A stretch of DNA of 61,249 nucleotides from Arenimonas sp. (GTDB lineage: Bacteria > Pseudomonadota > Alphaproteobacteria > Rhizobiales > Rhizobiaceae): the NCBI GenBank assembly GCA_019459145.1, contig JAIBEK010000023.1, positions 1 to 61,249 of the forward strand. Reading direction: 5' to 3'. This document shows positions 9,538 through 17,635 of this stretch, in pieces (position 1 is the first letter of the stretch; each line of letters begins with the position of its first letter). The notes beneath the pieces are model-generated. The model was not told the origin of the DNA and did no database searches. It was given only the letters and a program-made list of their open reading frames with translations. Made by a program: the position numbers and the translations under genes.

Positions 9538-9915
9538 TCAGGCAACCTTGTCCCTACTCGGCCTGATCAAAACTTCTGCGGATATTCCCAATCGAGAGTG
9601 CAGTTGACGGATCATATCGATCGACAAGCTTCGCTTGCGGTTCAGGACATCTGCCACCCGGTTACGCGGGCCAATCATCGGTTCGAGGTCCTTGCGGGTC
9701 AATCCTTGCTGTTCCATCCGAAAACGTATTGCTTCCACCGGATCAGGGGGATCCATGGGATAAGTCTTTGCTTCGTAAGCGTCGATGAGGGTCGCCAGAA
9801 TATCCAGTCGGTCTCCTTCAGGCGTGCCCGCCTTAGCTCCCCATAGGTTCTCTATCTCAGTGAGAGCTTCGTCGTAATCCGTTTCTGATCGGATGGGCTT
9901 AAGATCAGCTGCCAT
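9538..9915 (-). CDS. higA: HigA-type antitoxin, XRE-family DNA-binding protein
   Basis: 125 residues. The N-terminal part (IRSETDYDEAL, then EGDRLDILATLI) is typical of the HigA antitoxins found with HigB. Residues about 62-115 form an XRE helix-turn-helix (FRMEQQGLTRKDLEP, then RNRVADVLNRKRSLS). The gene starts 11 bases inside the end of higB, so toxin and antitoxin are translated from one message with the toxin first, the usual hig order. The antitoxin should bind HigB and repress the shared promoter. Confidence 0.9.
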   Translation of the reverse strand: MAADLKPIRSETDYDEALTEIENLWGAKAGTPEGDRLDILATLIDAYEAKTYPMDPPDPVEAIRFRMEQQGLTRKDLEPMIGPRNRVADVLNRKRSLSIDMIRQLHSRLGISAEVLIRPSRDKVA

Positions 9916-10228
9916 GTTCGATCTCCTTCACGTCGATCTTGTCATATGCCTTGTGTGTCCCGATCCACTTGATCCAGACGATGCCTTTTTCGAAATCTGC
10001 GGCGACAACCAATCGGTGATCGTTGCCTTTGATGTTGAAGACGATCCGCTCCGCGCTGACGATGCTTGCAGTTGCATATAGTCGCTTCACGTCCGCGGAA
10101 CTGGTCCAATGCGCCTTGCTCACTTCGTCGAACCATGCGTCGAGGGCCGCCTTCACCGCAGGCTGTCCCTTGTCGCCCGCAAGTCGTTCGACATAGTCCC
10201 GGAGGGTGCGCCTGGCTATGATCCTCAT
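9905..10228 (-). CDS. higB: HigB-type mRNA interferase toxin
   Basis: 107 residues of the HigB toxin family, a RelE-fold ribosome-dependent mRNA endonuclease. Seen: MRIIARRTL start, the AHWTSSADVKRLY segment near residues 40-52, IVFNIKGNDHRLVV in the middle and a GTHKAYDKID end, all hallmark stretches of this family. Its ATG shares an ATGA overlap with the stop of the upstream winged-helix gene, and its 3' end overlaps higA. The three genes therefore form one tight operon on the minus strand of the island. Confidence 0.92.
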   Translation of the reverse strand: MRIIARRTLRDYVERLAGDKGQPAVKAALDAWFDEVSKAHWTSSADVKRLYATASIVSAERIVFNIKGNDHRLVVAADFEKGIVWIKWIGTHKAYDKIDVKEIEHGS

Positions 10229-11028
10229 ATTGCACCTATAGCATGAGACCGAATTGGTCTCAATTCGGTTTCTCTCGATTGTGCGTCGAAGATCATGTCA
10301 GAGCTTGCGGATATTCGACCGCGTCGGCGGTTGAAGAACCTGATCCAGGTGCCCGAGTTCGGGTCCGTTTCGGCAGGAGGCCAATGGCCGGGCAGACGAT
10401 AGCCCCTTTTCCCATTTATCATCGTGCGCAAGGAAAGCGCATCGAGCGTTCCGAGGTCATGTGAGCCCAGCCAATTTTGCCATTGCAGGACCTGCGCGGT
10501 CTTGGTGTCTGCCACGAAAATTGCAGGAACTGCATGCTGCACATCGGCGGATACCAAGCACGCCTCGCGCGCGTTAGGTTTATATATTTTTTCTTTCTCT
10601 GGATTCGGTGGACACATCTGACCACCTTTATCGGACATATCTGACCTCCGTCTTGGACGGATCTGACCGTCTTCGTTCGGGCGAAGGGTGACAATTCTGT
10701 CCGTCTTTTCACGTGCCTCAGATGCCCGTAGGATCGACAACGCAGAGGGACGGTATTCTGTGTTGTGCCCTATGCCATTCCCGCGCCGGACGTCGAACCA
10801 CTCTTTGGCTTCGAGTTCCCGGATCGCACGCTGGATGGTCTTGACGCTCTTGCCGGTCGCGTCGGCAATTGTTTGATAGGACGGCCACGCCTTCTGGGTG
10901 TGGCCGTTCAAATGTGTGGTGACGATGTAGAGTGCCACGGACCGCGCGCTGTCACTCAAATTCCTGTCGCAGCTCAACAGCTGGAGCCACTGGAGTTTGA
11001 TCTCCCGAAATGGCCGATGCTCGGTCAT
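10225..11028 (-). CDS. Winged helix-turn-helix protein, replication/regulator-like
   Basis: 267 residues counted from the ATG at 11028, which follows GGGAGGGGCGC. The frame extends 26 codons further, but no good site precedes the longer start. Residues about 20-95 form a winged helix of the helix-turn-helix type common in plasmid and integrative-element proteins: ARSVALYIVTTHLN, then WPSYQTIADATGKSVKTIQRAI. A central Arg/Asp-rich linker and a poorly conserved C-terminal part (WIRFFNRRRGRIS) follow. It heads the operon with higB-higA through an ATGA overlap, so it may regulate the operon or serve replication/maintenance of the element. Precise function unknown. Confidence 0.75.
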   Translation of the reverse strand: MTEHRPFREIKLQWLQLLSCDRNLSDSARSVALYIVTTHLNGHTQKAWPSYQTIADATGKSVKTIQRAIRELEAKEWFDVRRGNGIGHNTEYRPSALSILRASEAREKTDRIVTLRPNEDGQIRPRRRSDMSDKGGQMCPPNPEKEKIYKPNAREACLVSADVQHAVPAIFVADTKTAQVLQWQNWLGSHDLGTLDALSLRTMINGKRGYRLPGHWPPAETDPNSGTWIRFFNRRRGRISASSDMIFDAQSRETELRPIRSHAIGAI

Positions 11029-11211
11029 GCGCCCCTCCCATCGTGTGCGGAGTGTCTCGCATTGGCTGCGAGAGACGTGGGGCGCGAGTGACGATCGGCG
11101 CGGCAAGACGCTACGATCGCGCGACCAGGATGCCGGTCATTTGGGTTTGATTTATTCGTTATAAATGGCTGATTTTCAATGGGGAGTTTGACGCGCCTTC
11201 TGCGGCAAGAT

Positions 11212-11247
11212 GTGGATTTTCCACCAATCAACCCGGTTTGAAAATCC
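11212..11247. repeat. Inverted repeats abutting the att site
   Basis: GTGGA-TTT-TCCAC at 11212-11224 is a perfect 5-bp inverted repeat. In addition GGATTTTC at 11214-11221 is the exact reverse complement of GAAAATCC at 11240-11247 inside the tRNA fragment. Inverted repeats at this place are typical of tyrosine-integrase core sites. The functional reading is inference. Confidence 0.45.
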
Positions 11248-11282
11248 GCGTGTCGGTGGTTCAAATCCGCCTCCGGGCACCA
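11238..11282 (+). other. Attachment-site scar: 3' fragment of tRNA-Phe(GAA)
   Basis: 45 bases equal the 3' part of a bacterial tRNA-Phe: the anticodon loop with GAA, the 3' side of the anticodon stem (ATCCGCG), variable loop, T-arm GGTGG-TTCAAAT-CCGCC, acceptor strand TCCGGGC, A and CCA. The 5' half (GCCCGGA acceptor, D-arm) is absent upstream, so this is not a working tRNA gene. Integrating elements that insert at a tRNA 3' end leave such a duplicate. It marks the right border of the island; the intact tRNA-Phe and an integrase should lie left of the window. Confidence 0.85.
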
Positions 11283-11337
11283 TTTTTCCCAGTTTAAGAA
11301 CAGCTTTCGTGCCAGGTGCCGTGGCTTTGTTCGCCGA

Positions 11338-13086
11338 TCACTTTCCATTCGCCACGAATTCACCAATCCACTGCCGCATGTGCTGCTGCGCCGGCTGCGG
11401 AGTGATGTTGTGGTCGGCGTCGGGCAGGATGTCGAGGTGGACATGCTCGAACTTGCCAAGTCCGGCGCGGTCCTTGCCGAAATAAAGCGCCAGTTGTTCC
11501 AGGCTCTCATCGCGCTCGCTGCAGAGGAAATTGATCCTTACCCCGCGCTGGTTGAGATTGCGGAAGATCGCATGGCACTCGGCGCGAAACCGTCCGTATT
11601 TCGACAGGTTCGGGAAGATCGGCGCCAGCGCGTGCGACAGCCGCGACACGATATGGATCGACAGGCCGCGCAGCACGCCGCGAATGTTGATTTCGCCGGA
11701 AAAGAGCCGCTTGAAGGTTTTCGGGTCGGTCAGACGCCGCTTGTATTCGCCGATCGGGCGTGGGCCCATGCGCGCCACCTCGATCAGGCTTTCCTCCGGG
11801 TCCCAGATGAGGCGCAACTGGTTGATCAGGGCGAGCGCGGTGACCCGGGCATCCCGGTGTCCGGCGTGGAATGCGCTATAAGCGCCGCTGCACCGGCCGA
11901 TCAGTACATAGGCGCCGGGGCACGTCGCATCCAGATAGTCCAAGGCGTCGGAAATGTCGCGGATCGGTGCTTGCGTATAGAGGACCTGATCCGGATCGCC
12001 GGCCCGCGCGGGACTGTCGCCGATATTGGAGAGGTCGAACCGCAGGGAGGGAATGCCGCAGCGGGCAAGGTCGCGGGCGGCATCCACCCAGCACCTGGCC
12101 CAGCCGCCGTGATGGTCGTAGCCGGAGTTGAGGAACACCGCGACCGGGCCATGGGGACCCGCCAGGCGATCGGACTCCGGCCGGCACAAGACGCCGAAGA
12201 GTGGCGCATCGGCGCGAAAGGCGACGCCTTCCTCGATGAATCCGTCGCCGACGAGCCGCGCCGGTGGCGGAGGAGCACCGGCCGTCTCCTGGGCGATGTC
12301 GCCGCGGGGGAATGTCGCCGAACACCAGTCCGCCATCTGAGCGATCAGCGCTTGCGGCACGATCGAGGCGGTCGGATCTTCCATCAGCTTGTCGTAGCCG
12401 TCGAAGGGGAGCACCGTGACCGGATGACCGGACGCGCCGAACCATGTCGCCGTTTCCTTGTCGGAGGGGACAGTGGGGCGGGCGGCGATCAGGCAGGGCA
12501 GGGAGACTGCCCAGGGTGTCGTGTCGATGCCGGCCTGCTGGAGATCGGCGGCAACGCCGCGCGACAGGAGCAGTCCGCCGATCGAGACTTCGCCCTCGGG
12601 CAGAGCCTCGGCGGGAAGTCCGAGCCCCTCGAGGATCACCTTGGCCCTGAGGCCGGTCTCGCGCAAAAACCTTCTGCCGCCGGCAATCGGCGCGGCCAGA
12701 ATGAGGCCCGCGACGTCGGATCGAAGATGCGCCACCCGCTCGGCGATCAACGCGCCCGGACCAAGGCCGAAGACGACCACCTGCCGGCAATCGGCCGCGC
12801 CCTTCAAGCTGTCACAAGCCGCCATGGCGGCATCCGTCCAGGATTGCAGATCCTCGCCCTGGGCGAGGTCGAGGGAATCGACCGTGCCCGGATAGTCGAA
12901 TCTGAGGACCGGGAAACCCTCGGCGGCCAGCGCGTCGGCCAGGCATCGGAGAAATTTCCGGGTGCAAAGCTCGTCGAAACCCCAGCTGCGGCACAGGACG
13001 ATCCCGGTTCGGCCTCGGCTTCCCGTGTCCGGGAGGGTCAGGTGTCCGGCACAGCCGGCAAACGCAATCGGCAATGTCTGCGTCAT
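11338..13086 (-). CDS. Tandem alpha/beta-hydrolase protein of polysaccharide locus
   Basis: 582 residues made of two alpha/beta-hydrolase-like halves. The N-terminal half (about 1-270) has GIVLCRSWGF, RFDYPG and a nucleophile-elbow equivalent GLGPG, where the usual Ser is Gly. The C-terminal half (about 290-580) has VAVFLNSGYDHHGG, LRFDLSNIGDS and the elbow GRCSG with Cys in the nucleophile position. A late DADHN segment could hold the Asp/His of the triad. Similar hydrolases accompany exopolysaccharide/exosortase-type gene clusters. It starts 3 bases after the flippase stop and is probably co-transcribed with it and the GT2 gene. The substrate is unknown; a role in modifying an acylated or carrier-linked polysaccharide is inference. 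Confidence 0.75.
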   Translation of the reverse strand: MTQTLPIAFAGCAGHLTLPDTGSRGRTGIVLCRSWGFDELCTRKFLRCLADALAAEGFPVLRFDYPGTVDSLDLAQGEDLQSWTDAAMAACDSLKGAADCRQVVVFGLGPGALIAERVAHLRSDVAGLILAAPIAGGRRFLRETGLRAKVILEGLGLPAEALPEGEVSIGGLLLSRGVAADLQQAGIDTTPWAVSLPCLIAARPTVPSDKETATWFGASGHPVTVLPFDGYDKLMEDPTASIVPQALIAQMADWCSATFPRGDIAQETAGAPPPPARLVGDGFIEEGVAFRADAPLFGVLCRPESDRLAGPHGPVAVFLNSGYDHHGGWARCWVDAARDLARCGIPSLRFDLSNIGDSPARAGDPDQVLYTQAPIRDISDALDYLDATCPGAYVLIGRCSGAYSAFHAGHRDARVTALALINQLRLIWDPEESLIEVARMGPRPIGEYKRRLTDPKTFKRLFSGEINIRGVLRGLSIHIVSRLSHALAPIFPNLSKYGRFRAECHAIFRNLNQRGVRINFLCSERDESLEQLALYFGKDRAGLGKFEHVHLDILPDADHNITPQPAQQHMRQWIGEFVANGK

Positions 13087-13089
13087 CTC

Positions 13090-14604
13090 TCAGTCCTCCG
13101 CGCGGCGGGTGGGAACGACGAGCAGCAGCAGGCGATAGACCAGATCCGACAGCCGCCGCGGAAGTTTGGAGGGAAGATTGGTGGCCAGCGCCACGACGTC
13201 GTTGTGCGGAACCACCCGAAGCAGGCGCAAGGCGATGGCATAGACGAGAGCGCCGCAGGCAACCGAGAGCACGAGGCCGCCGAGGCCCTGGATCTCCTGA
13301 AGGATGCCATAGGCAACCGCCGCGCAGACGAGCGCTGCAAGCGTGATCAGCAGAAGATCCCGCACGTTGAGACCGATCCGCAGGCGCGTCCAGCAGAAGG
13401 CGACGAGCCATATCAGCCACAGCCCGTGCACGCCGGTTCGCGCCCAGGCCGATCCGAGCCCGGCCCCTTCAGGGATGATGAGCGCGAAACTCAGCAGGGA
13501 AATGACGGCGGTGATCGGCGAGGCATAGACGAAAAAGCCGCTGCGCTCGCAGGCGCCGATGATGATCGTCGGAACGGTGGACAGGGCGGTGATGAAGGCG
13601 AAACCGACCAGCACCTGAGCCATCGGCACCGATTCGCGGAATTCGAGGCCGAACAGCAAAGGCAGCAATTCGCCCATGATGGCGGCGCCGCCGAAGCAGA
13701 TGGGCAGGATGAGCAGACAGAGCCAGCGCATGATGCGGTGATAGGTGAGCCGGATCCGGTCGAGATCGCCGCTGTCGTGATGACGGCCGATATGCGGCGT
13801 CAATCCGCCCAGCATCTGGGTGGGGAGCTGGACGACCAGGCCGGCGAGTGTCAGCCCCGCCGCGTAATGCCCGATCTCGGTCGTGCCGAAATAGAGGCCG
13901 AGGAAAAAGAACTCCATCCGTGTCCAGATGAACATGCCGACGGCGGCGGAGAACCAGCTGTCCCGGCCAAGGGCTTTCATCTTCGGCGTGACGACGATGC
14001 CGGGTTCGGGTTTCCGGGCGACATAGCGCCATAGGCCGAGGGCCTGCGGAAGATGGCGGCCCACATGGCCGGCAAGGGCGCCGGCGACCCCGAAGAAATA
14101 GCCGCCGATGGCGATCATGGGAAGCTGGATGAGGCAGCCGATGAAGGTGAGCCTGGTCGTCTCGGCGAAGCGATTGAGCCCCCGGGCGGCGCTTTCCGAA
14201 AGGCTGGCGATCGCATAGGACAGGAGGATTAGACTGGTCATCGCCCAGGTTGACGGCGCGTGTTCGGTGACGTGGCCGGTTACCTGCAACCACAAGGCAT
14301 AGGCGACGAGCCCCGCCGCGACAAGCACGGTCGGCACCAGGAAGTAGGGCAGAAGTACCCGAGCCAGGCCGCCGCCCGGATGGCCCGGCCGGTCATAGGT
14401 CGGGATATAGCGCAACAGCAGGTTCGGTATGCCGAGACCGACCAGCGTCGAGGCGGTCATGGCGATGAACAGCGCGAAGGCCACTTCGCCGGACCCCTGG
14501 GGGCCGAGCAGACGCGCGACGATAACGCTTCCGGCGAAGCCGAACGCCAGCGAGGCGATGCCGGCAAGGGTGCTGAACGCCGACGAACGGATGAAGGTGG
14601 CCAT
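13090..14604 (-). CDS. Wzx-like polysaccharide flippase (MOP superfamily)
   Basis: 504 residues, almost wholly hydrophobic, with about 12-14 predicted membrane helices. The N-terminal ARLLGPQGSGEVAFA motif and the following helix are typical of RfbX/Wzx-type lipid-linked oligosaccharide translocases of the MATE/MOP superfamily. It should flip undecaprenyl-linked sugar repeat units across the inner membrane. It lies between the GT2 glycosyltransferase (34 bases upstream) and the tandem hydrolase (3 bases downstream) in one minus-strand operon. The sugar it carries cannot be told from sequence. Confidence 0.85.
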   Translation of the reverse strand: MATFIRSSAFSTLAGIASLAFGFAGSVIVARLLGPQGSGEVAFALFIAMTASTLVGLGIPNLLLRYIPTYDRPGHPGGGLARVLLPYFLVPTVLVAAGLVAYALWLQVTGHVTEHAPSTWAMTSLILLSYAIASLSESAARGLNRFAETTRLTFIGCLIQLPMIAIGGYFFGVAGALAGHVGRHLPQALGLWRYVARKPEPGIVVTPKMKALGRDSWFSAAVGMFIWTRMEFFFLGLYFGTTEIGHYAAGLTLAGLVVQLPTQMLGGLTPHIGRHHDSGDLDRIRLTYHRIMRWLCLLILPICFGGAAIMGELLPLLFGLEFRESVPMAQVLVGFAFITALSTVPTIIIGACERSGFFVYASPITAVISLLSFALIIPEGAGLGSAWARTGVHGLWLIWLVAFCWTRLRIGLNVRDLLLITLAALVCAAVAYGILQEIQGLGGLVLSVACGALVYAIALRLLRVVPHNDVVALATNLPSKLPRRLSDLVYRLLLLVVPTRRAED

Positions 14605-14638
14605 GATTATCCTGCTGATGTCCGCTGCTCGCGGACGT

Positions 14639-15640
14639 TCATATGTCTAGATCGCGCCTTGGCCGAGACGCTCCGCCGGTCGCTTGTTGCAGCCGGCCTT
14701 GCGATGGCGATTGGGTATCGGCTCCCCGCAGCAAACGCGCGACGACCCTGCGCCGGATGACCGGTTCGGTCAGCAGGAGCTTGATCATGTCGAAATACCT
14801 GCCCTTGGCTCTGGCGCGGTGGAATCGCCCGATGGGCGCCTTGGCGCGAAGGTCCGCAAGGCGCAGTTCGAACGCCTCCCTTTCCTCACCAGTCAGGCGG
14901 TCCCACAGTTCGTTGCGCACCTGCTCGAGGGCTGCGATCAGCGGACGCGTGTCGGCCGTGCTGCGGGAGTGGGGCGAGGACAGGCCGCTGATTGCGCCCA
15001 CCGGCGTCGTGTAGATATAGAGCGGCTCATCAACATAATAGGCACGCCCGCCGGCGGCCAGGATGCGAAGGTTGAACAAGAGGTCCTCGCCCGCCCTCAC
15101 ATCCTCGCGATAGGCGATGCGGTGCTGCCGCAGGAAGTCGGTGAACACCAGCGGCTGCAGATAGCCGAAATCGTGCCGGTCGGCAGCCGAGGGCAGGAGA
15201 AAGTCCGTCATGGTCAGATAGCCGTCGGACAGGCCGGTGTAGACGGGGCCGGCCTCCGCGCCCGCCGCGGCGTCATAGGCCATGAGATTGTCGGCGATGA
15301 ACTCCGCCTCGTCCGCGTGGCGCAAGAGCCGCTGCAGCCGGTCGGGACGCCAGAGGTCATCGGAATCGAGCAGGGCCGTCCATGCGCCGCGCGCGGCCTT
15401 GAAGCCGGCATTGCGAGCAGCCGACGGACCCATGTTGCGAGGCTGGCGCATGACATGCACGCGCTCTTCCAGGCCAAAGGCCCGCTCCACCTGCTCAGGG
15501 GTTCCGTCCGTCGATCCGTCGTCGACGACGATCACCTCGACAGTCACATCCCGCTGCGCGAGCGCGCTCTGCACCGCGTGTACGACGCAGTCTTTCGTGT
15601 TGAAACACGGAATGACAACGGACACCAGTGGTTCTGTCAT
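14639..15640 (-). CDS. GT2-family glycosyltransferase
   Basis: 333 residues of a GT-A fold family 2 glycosyltransferase. Seen: VSVVIPCFNT at the N-terminus, VIVVDDGSTDGT at about 36-47, GPSAARNAGFKAARG and the metal-binding LLDSDDLW near residue 90. Donor and acceptor are unknown. No membrane helix is evident, so it probably works at the cytoplasmic face of the inner membrane. First gene of the minus-strand polysaccharide operon; transcribed divergently from the polysaccharide deacetylase across a 97-base gap that should hold both promoters. Confidence 0.9.
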   Translation of the reverse strand: MTEPLVSVVIPCFNTKDCVVHAVQSALAQRDVTVEVIVVDDGSTDGTPEQVERAFGLEERVHVMRQPRNMGPSAARNAGFKAARGAWTALLDSDDLWRPDRLQRLLRHADEAEFIADNLMAYDAAAGAEAGPVYTGLSDGYLTMTDFLLPSAADRHDFGYLQPLVFTDFLRQHRIAYREDVRAGEDLLFNLRILAAGGRAYYVDEPLYIYTTPVGAISGLSSPHSRSTADTRPLIAALEQVRNELWDRLTGEEREAFELRLADLRAKAPIGRFHRARAKGRYFDMIKLLLTEPVIRRRVVARLLRGADTQSPSQGRLQQATGGASRPRRDLDI

Positions 15641-15737
15641 GAATACTACCCCGTTCGCGAGCGGGATATTAAGGAATCATTTCTTTCGATTCCGTATACT
15701 GGTGCGGTCGACAGTCATACTATTGCACGGGTCTCTC

Positions 15738-16859
15738 ATGCCGACGTCATTCTATCTCGACAATGTTCGAAATCTCCTGCGCAATCTGCGCCAGGAACCG
15801 ATCTCGGCCTTGCCGCGCCGCCTGGCCGCGATCGCCGGGCCCAAGATGTTCAGACTGTCGGAGGAAGCGGCCTACCGCACGGGGTCCGCCGCAATCCTTG
15901 CCCGCGCCTATCGCGGCAAGGGTATCACCCTGATGTTTCATGAGATCCATTCCGACGTCGACGGCGAATTGCGCACCGGCTGCAGCGCCGCGCAACTCGC
16001 CCGGATCATCGATGCCGTGCGGGCCGACGGTCGCGACATCGTTACGATCAGCGAGGGGCTGCGCCGGCTGGCCGAGCCGGACAGCGCGCCCTTTGCCTTG
16101 CTGACCTTCGACGATGGCTATCGCGATAACCGGACGAACGCCCTGCCGGTGCTCGAACGGGCGCAGGCACCGATGACGCTGTTTGCTCCGACCGGCATGA
16201 TCACGCGCGAGATAAATGCGTGGTGGCTGGGTTTGCGCGAGATCATCAAGACCTCGGACGTGCTCGATCTTCCCGCCATGGGGCGCAGCTTCGATTGCGG
16301 GGATCTTGCCAGCAAGATGTCGACGATGAGAATGGTCACCGGCTGGATCGGCACCGACCAGTCGCGGGCGGACTCCTTGGCGCCGGTCTTCGCCGCCAAG
16401 GGCATTGATCTGGAAGCCCTCGTCGAACGCTATGCGATGGACGAAGACGAATTGCGGACATTCGCCGCCCATCCTCTGGTCGAGGTCGGCGCCCATACGA
16501 AAAGCCACCGTTTCCTGTCCGCGCTCGACGAGCCGGCGGTGCTGGACGAATTGAAGTCGAACAAGGCCTATCTTGAAAACTTGCTCGGCCGGCCGGTCCG
16601 CTACCTTGCCTATCCCTTCGGCACGCCTGGCGCCTGCGGCGAACGCGAGGCGCGCTTGTCGGCCTTGGCCGGCTTTGATGCCAGCTTCACCACTCGTGCC
16701 GGACATCTGTTTGCCGAGCATCTGAACCATCCACAACTGCTCCCCCGCATCGATATCGGCTATGCGCCGCAAAGCCGGGCCGCCCTGGCCAGCCGCCTCA
16801 GCGGCTTGCATCGGGCCATGACCACCAGGTTCGGCAGCCCGGTGGCTCTCGGCACCTGA
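15738..16859 (+). CDS. Polysaccharide deacetylase (NodB/CE4 family)
   Basis: 373 residues from the ATG at 15738. The frame is open far upstream, and a TTG at 15723 is another possible start. CE4 motifs are all present: LTFDDGYRD (catalytic Asp pair, about residue 120), AHTKSH (metal-binding His pair, about 250) and LAYPFGTP (about 292). It should remove N- or O-acetyl groups from a sugar polymer. The pairing with a divergent GT2-flippase-hydrolase operon suggests it edits the same surface polysaccharide. No clear signal peptide is visible, so the site of action is unsure. Confidence 0.88.
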   Translation: MPTSFYLDNVRNLLRNLRQEPISALPRRLAAIAGPKMFRLSEEAAYRTGSAAILARAYRGKGITLMFHEIHSDVDGELRTGCSAAQLARIIDAVRADGRDIVTISEGLRRLAEPDSAPFALLTFDDGYRDNRTNALPVLERAQAPMTLFAPTGMITREINAWWLGLREIIKTSDVLDLPAMGRSFDCGDLASKMSTMRMVTGWIGTDQSRADSLAPVFAAKGIDLEALVERYAMDEDELRTFAAHPLVEVGAHTKSHRFLSALDEPAVLDELKSNKAYLENLLGRPVRYLAYPFGTPGACGEREARLSALAGFDASFTTRAGHLFAEHLNHPQLLPRIDIGYAPQSRAALASRLSGLHRAMTTRFGSPVALGT

Positions 16860-16916
16860 AGGCCGGGGTCGCAGACGCGGGGCGTCGAGGGATCTTTTCT
16901 TCCATATCATGACGGC

Positions 16917-16941
16917 GGAACCATTCGGCGTCTTGCGCGTT
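16917..16941 (+). promoter_or_regulatory. EcfG-type promoter before small protein gene
   Basis: GGAAC at 16917-16921 and CGTT at 16938-16941 with a 16-base spacer, an exact match to the alphaproteobacterial general-stress sigma factor consensus. The next gene starts at 16966, so transcription would begin just before its ribosome-binding site. Confidence 0.75.
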
Positions 16942-16965
16942 TGCCGCGATCAGGAGGAGTCTGGG

Positions 16966-17199
16966 ATGACCGAAGTCTTTTGCGACATTATTCCGCATGC
17001 GCGCGGTTGGGTTTTTCTTTCACAAGGCGTGCAGTCGCCGTCCTATCCGACCTATCGGATGGCGGTTGAAGCAGCGCAACGCCACATGCAGGCGGTGGCG
17101 AAACGTCGCTCATTCGTACTGCGCCAACAAAATCTCGATGGTCGGATGCTGGCGATCGCCGGCACCGCCGTCCTTTACCAGCCTCGCCTATCGTTGTAG
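16966..17199 (+). CDS. Small hypothetical stress-regulon protein
   Basis: 77 residues from an ATG placed after an AGGAGGAG ribosome-binding site; the longer in-frame start at 16909 would lie upstream of the EcfG-type promoter's -35 box. Sequence features: a short beta-rich N-terminus (IIPHARGWVFL), a helix (YRMAVEAAQRHMQ) and a basic linker. The layout resembles small DUF2188-like proteins, but I do not claim the family. The promoter at 16917-16941 points to expression under general stress. Function unknown. Confidence 0.7.
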   Translation: MTEVFCDIIPHARGWVFLSQGVQSPSYPTYRMAVEAAQRHMQAVAKRRSFVLRQQNLDGRMLAIAGTAVLYQPRLSL

Positions 17200-17296
17200 C
17201 CGCTTCCCGCGCGATTAGGCCCGCAGCAAAGAGGCCAAGGCGGGGATAGCGAGCCGGATCATGTTCCCGGCCCCCGGTCGGATCGCCTAACATTGA

Positions 17297-17563
17297 TTAC
17301 CCGACCTGCAGGTCGTGGGTGATCTTTTCGACACCCGGAACCGTCAGGACGGTCTCTATAGCCCTGTCGATTTCGGCGGCGTCCAACAGGGTGCCCGAGA
17401 GGAAGATCGTGGTTCCGGAGGCCGTGACCGAGATGCGACTGGCATCGATCCCCTGGGAAATGGCCAGTTGGTGCGCCACCGCGGTCTCAAGCGGTTCCTG
17501 ATTGTCGTGCTCGAGCTCGACGACCGGCTTCTCGTCGTGAAAGCGCTGCGGTTTGAATACCAT
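17297..17563 (-). CDS. BON-domain protein
   Basis: 88 residues from the ATG at 17563, which follows AAAGGAGACGGCA; the longer frame lacks a site. Residues about 25-86 form a BON domain, a small alpha/beta module often in stress or envelope proteins: GIDASRISVTASGTTIFLSGTL, then VLTVPGVEKITHDLQV. There is no signal peptide, so it is likely cytoplasmic. An exact EcfG-type promoter lies at 17594-17618 in the gap to the SDR gene. Molecular role unknown. Confidence 0.85.
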   Translation of the reverse strand: MVFKPQRFHDEKPVVELEHDNQEPLETAVAHQLAISQGIDASRISVTASGTTIFLSGTLLDAAEIDRAIETVLTVPGVEKITHDLQVG

Positions 17564-17593
17564 TGCCGTCTCCTTTGGCCGTTGATGCGCGAA

Positions 17594-17618
17594 AACGCGC
17601 CGGGACGCTTCTTGTTCC
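17594..17618 (-). promoter_or_regulatory. EcfG-type promoter of the BON-domain gene
   Basis: On the minus strand GGAAC (17618-17614), a 16-base spacer and CGTT (17597-17594), an exact general-stress consensus, about 30 bases before the BON gene's start at 17563. Confidence 0.8.
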
Positions 17619-17635
17619 GCGCCCAACGAATTTCT

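Noticed and set aside
11180..11282. Complete tRNA-Phe gene
   Set aside because: The 5' acceptor strand and D-arm are missing and the 5' side of the anticodon stem does not pair; only the 3' fragment is present.
11380..14034. 884-codon plus-strand open frame
   Set aside because: Antisense to the hydrolase and flippase genes. Its product is Arg/Gly/Asp-rich with no domain, typical of a high-GC shadow frame.
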